NCBI GenBank assembly: GCA_028282885.1
Contig: JANQGX010000007.1
Coordinates: forward strand, 186,001-250,000
Reading direction: 5' to 3'
Length of the DNA stretch: 64,000 bases
Source: SAR324 cluster bacterium
Lineage (GTDB): Bacteria; SAR324; XYD2-FULL-50-16
Shown here piece by piece: positions 61,690 to 64,000 of this stretch. The notes under the pieces were generated by a model that saw only the letters and a program-made list of their open reading frames with translations, searched no databases and was not told the origin of the DNA. A program made the translations under genes and the position numbers. Positions within the stretch are counted from its first letter, which is position 1. Every line of letters starts with the position of its first letter.

Positions 61690-64000
61690 TTAAGCCACAT
61701 CGACCATCGCGAAAATCTGGTCATTATCATATCCATTCAACCGTATCGCACCTGATCGACAGGATGATACACAAAGGCCGCAGCCCTTGCATAATGCGGA
61801 ATTAATTTCGGATTTACCGGCAAATCGTCCTTCCTCTATTAAGGACGGTGCGGAATATGGACAGACTGACGTACAGATACCACAGCCACTGCAAGACATG
61901 GGATCGATGGCTGCTATTTCACCATTAGTGGTAATGGTTCCCTGGGCCAACAAGGTTATGGCCCTGGAAGCAGCCGCCTGACCCTGTGCAACCGCTTCGT
62001 CAATTGGTTTTGGATAATGTGCAAGTCCGCAGAGGAAAACACCATCTGTTGCGAACTCGGACGGACCGAGCTTTGCGTGACGTTCGATAAAGAAGCTGTC
62101 ATCGTTCATCGGTACCTTGAACATCTGGGCGAGTTGATCATCCCTGTTCGGGAGAATCGCCGAGGCCAGCGTCAGCAGATCGGCTTCAATCTCGATGTTC
62201 TTACCCAGAACGTGATCCTTCACCGTAATCGAAACCTTGCCATCTTTAAGAGCAACTGCCGGTTTGTCATTCAGCGAGTAGCGAATGAAGACAACACCCG
62301 CTTTTCTGGCTTCAATATACTTCCGTTCACGTTCTCCGTAGGTTCTGATATCCCTGTAAAGGATAAACACCCTGGCTTCCGGATTCCGCTTCTTCAGTTC
62401 CAAGGCGCTTTCGACTGAGTGTGTACAACAAACCCTGGAACAATAGGGACGTTCCGGTTCCCTTGAGCCTACGCACTGAATAAAGACGGCGCAATCCACA
62501 TCATCCAGGGAAGCGTCGTTGTTGAGCATCTTCTGATCCAACTCCAGACTGGTCACAATCTTGGGATCGTCGCCATAGCAGTATTCCGCGGGCTTGTATT
62601 CCTGACCACCTGTTGCGAGAGTTGCCACACCGTGCTCAATTACCTCCTCTTCATTACCGGAGGTAATCGTCGTCTGGAAGTTGCCAACAAATCCCTCCAC
62701 ATTGGAAACCGCACTGTTGAGATGAATGGTGATGTTTTCTTCAGATTGCACCTGCCCCATCAAATCCGACAGCATATCCGGGATATTCTCACCTTTCCAT
62801 GTCTTATAAAGGCTGTGGGCATTTCCGCCCAATTTGTCAGCTTTCTCGATGAGGTGTGTCTGGTATCCCTGGCGAGCCAGACTCAATGCGGAAGACATTC
62901 CGGACAATCCTCCACCAACGACCATTGCCGTCGGATTGACTGCCAGTTCGGCTTCCTTGAGTGGCATTTTCAGTCCAATTTTGGCCACAGCCATGCGGAC
63001 CAGATCTTTGGCCTTCTGAGTAGCCAGTTCCGGATTTTCCTTATGTACCCATGAGGCGTGGTTCCGAATATTCACCATTTCAAAGAGGTACTTGTTAAGT
63101 CCCGCGTTGATAAGGGTTTCCTGGAACAGGGGCTCGTGGGTTTTCGGAGTACAGGCGGCAACGATGATTCTGTTGAGATTATACTCCTTGATAATCTCGG
63201 TCATGGTAGCCTGGGTGTCCTGGGAGCAGGAATAGAGGTTGTCAGTTACATACTCGACATGAGGCAGTTCCCTGACATAATCAAGAACCTCGGGAATATT
63301 CACTGTCCCGGATATGTTAATACCACAGTGACAGATGAAGGCACCAATCCTGGGACGTTCCCCGATAATGTTCCTTTCCGGAACGATCTCACGGGTTTGT
63401 GTCAGGGTGTTTCGAGCTGCAACCAGGTTCTGTCCTGCAGCGGCAGCGGCCGCGCTTGCATCAACAACAGCCTGGGGAATATCCTTGGGACCCTGGAAGG
63501 AACCGGATACGTAAACACCGGGTTGTGATGTTGCAACAGGAGTCAGGCTGTCGGTCTGACAGAAATTCCCCGGTGTCATTTCGATATTGAACTTCTCGGC
63601 CAGCTCTTTCAGACCCGGGGACGTTTCCAAACCGATTGACAGGACAACCATGTCAAAGGTGTCAACAACCAGTTCACCATCTTCCCGAACATAACGAATC
63701 TCAAGATCACCGGTATCACCCACAGGATCAATCGTATGAACCCTGGATCGAATGAAGTTGATGCCGTGCTTGTTTTTGGCGTCATCGTAATATTTCTCGA
63801 AGTCCTTACCAAAAGTCCGCATATCCATGTAGAAGATGGATGCGTCAAGCTCGCTGTCATGTTCTTTGGCGATAACGGCTTCCTTGATGGCGTACATACA
63901 GCAGACCGAAGAACAGTAGTCATTATCACAATTGTTGGTCTCCCTGGAACCCACACACTGGAACCAGGCAATCTTCTTGGGTTCCTTATGATCGGAAGGT
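61690..64000 (-). CDS. hdrA: Tandem HdrA (heterodisulfide reductase subunit A), partial at window edge
   Basis: Flavin/Fe-S subunit of Hdr complexes where electron bifurcation occurs. The frame is open to the window edge, giving 769 residues of the C-terminal portion. The first part is the second half of one HdrA unit (QCVGSR, YCSSVCCMYAIKEAVIAKEH, ... YVSGSFQGPKDIPQAVVDA). A complete second HdrA follows: IGAFICHCGINISGTV, YLFEMVNIRNHASWVH, the FAD loop AMVVGGGLSGMSSALSL, again QCVGSREPERPYCSRVCCTH, and two terminal ferredoxin motifs CSGCGICTSVCP and CKGCGLCVSSC. The last has Arg where Pro is usual. The gene heads the visible part of the operon; its start and any genes before it are outside. 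Confidence 0.9.
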   Translation of the reverse strand, partial: PSDHKEPKKIAWFQCVGSRETNNCDNDYCSSVCCMYAIKEAVIAKEHDSELDASIFYMDMRTFGKDFEKYYDDAKNKHGINFIRSRVHTIDPVGDTGDLEIRYVREDGELVVDTFDMVVLSIGLETSPGLKELAEKFNIEMTPGNFCQTDSLTPVATSQPGVYVSGSFQGPKDIPQAVVDASAAAAAAGQNLVAARNTLTQTREIVPERNIIGERPRIGAFICHCGINISGTVNIPEVLDYVRELPHVEYVTDNLYSCSQDTQATMTEIIKEYNLNRIIVAACTPKTHEPLFQETLINAGLNKYLFEMVNIRNHASWVHKENPELATQKAKDLVRMAVAKIGLKMPLKEAELAVNPTAMVVGGGLSGMSSALSLARQGYQTHLIEKADKLGGNAHSLYKTWKGENIPDMLSDLMGQVQSEENITIHLNSAVSNVEGFVGNFQTTITSGNEEEVIEHGVATLATGGQEYKPAEYCYGDDPKIVTSLELDQKMLNNDASLDDVDCAVFIQCVGSREPERPYCSRVCCTHSVESALELKKRNPEARVFILYRDIRTYGERERKYIEARKAGVVFIRYSLNDKPAVALKDGKVSITVKDHVLGKNIEIEADLLTLASAILPNRDDQLAQMFKVPMNDDSFFIERHAKLGPSEFATDGVFLCGLAHYPKPIDEAVAQGQAAASRAITLLAQGTITTNGEIAAIDPMSCSGCGICTSVCPYSAPSLIEEGRFAGKSEINSALCKGCGLCVSSCRSGAIRLNGYDNDQIFAMVDVA

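Overview
The window looks like the chromosome of an anaerobic, hydrogen- and thiol/disulfide-metabolising bacterium, most likely from the Desulfobacterota (former Deltaproteobacteria). The reasons are an 11-subunit complex I operon without the NADH-input subunits, a periplasmic Hyb-type [NiFe] hydrogenase with a full hyp maturation set, a heterodisulfide-reductase (Hdr)/Flx-like operon, and two genes that only make sense if an in-frame TGA is read as selenocysteine. No dissimilatory sulfate-reduction gene is in the window, so the lineage is an inference. No rRNA, tRNA, CRISPR array, prophage or insertion sequence was seen.

Left part (1-8020): a spermidine/putrescine-type ABC importer on the minus strand diverges from a plus-strand catabolic cluster. 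That cluster encodes an ADP-forming acyl-CoA synthetase alpha subunit, two 3-hydroxyacyl-CoA dehydrogenase-fold enzymes (one without the catalytic His), a beta-keto acid cleavage enzyme (BKACE, former DUF849) and a VOC/glyoxalase protein. Together they suggest import and breakdown of a beta-hydroxy acid, perhaps a carnitine-like amine. Region 8021-14961 holds single accessory genes: a double GNAT, an ABM protein, a PNPOx-like protein, an acyltransferase-3 with a C-terminal sandwich-like domain, a broken potassium-channel gene, and an atypical radical SAM protein followed by a methyltransferase.

Middle part (15031-25167, minus strand): a complete branched-chain amino acid type ABC importer (liv), a membrane-bound LytTR regulator beside an orphan periplasmic solute-binding protein, a TIGR04076-like protein with an export signal, an AraC regulator and an SLT-type transglycosylase. 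Next come nuoA-N without nuoEFG (25408-35994), a strong terminator, and NAD-malic enzyme.

Right part: hypCEABFD (minus) diverges from hybOABCD (plus), followed by moeA, a DUF1007 protein and a NicO-type nickel/cobalt transporter that probably serve metal supply. A PerR-like regulator and catalase follow, both preceded by similar Fur/PerR-type operator sequences. The window ends in a minus-strand operon: a tandem HdrA (cut by the window edge), selenoprotein FlxD/MvhD, two Fe-S proteins, a FAD/NAD(P)-binding FlxA-like subunit, and a selenoprotein HdrD/DsrK-like Fe-S oxidoreductase. As a whole the window encodes H2 oxidation, quinone-linked proton translocation from a low-potential donor, and a probable NADH/ferredoxin/thiol flavin-based electron-bifurcation complex.
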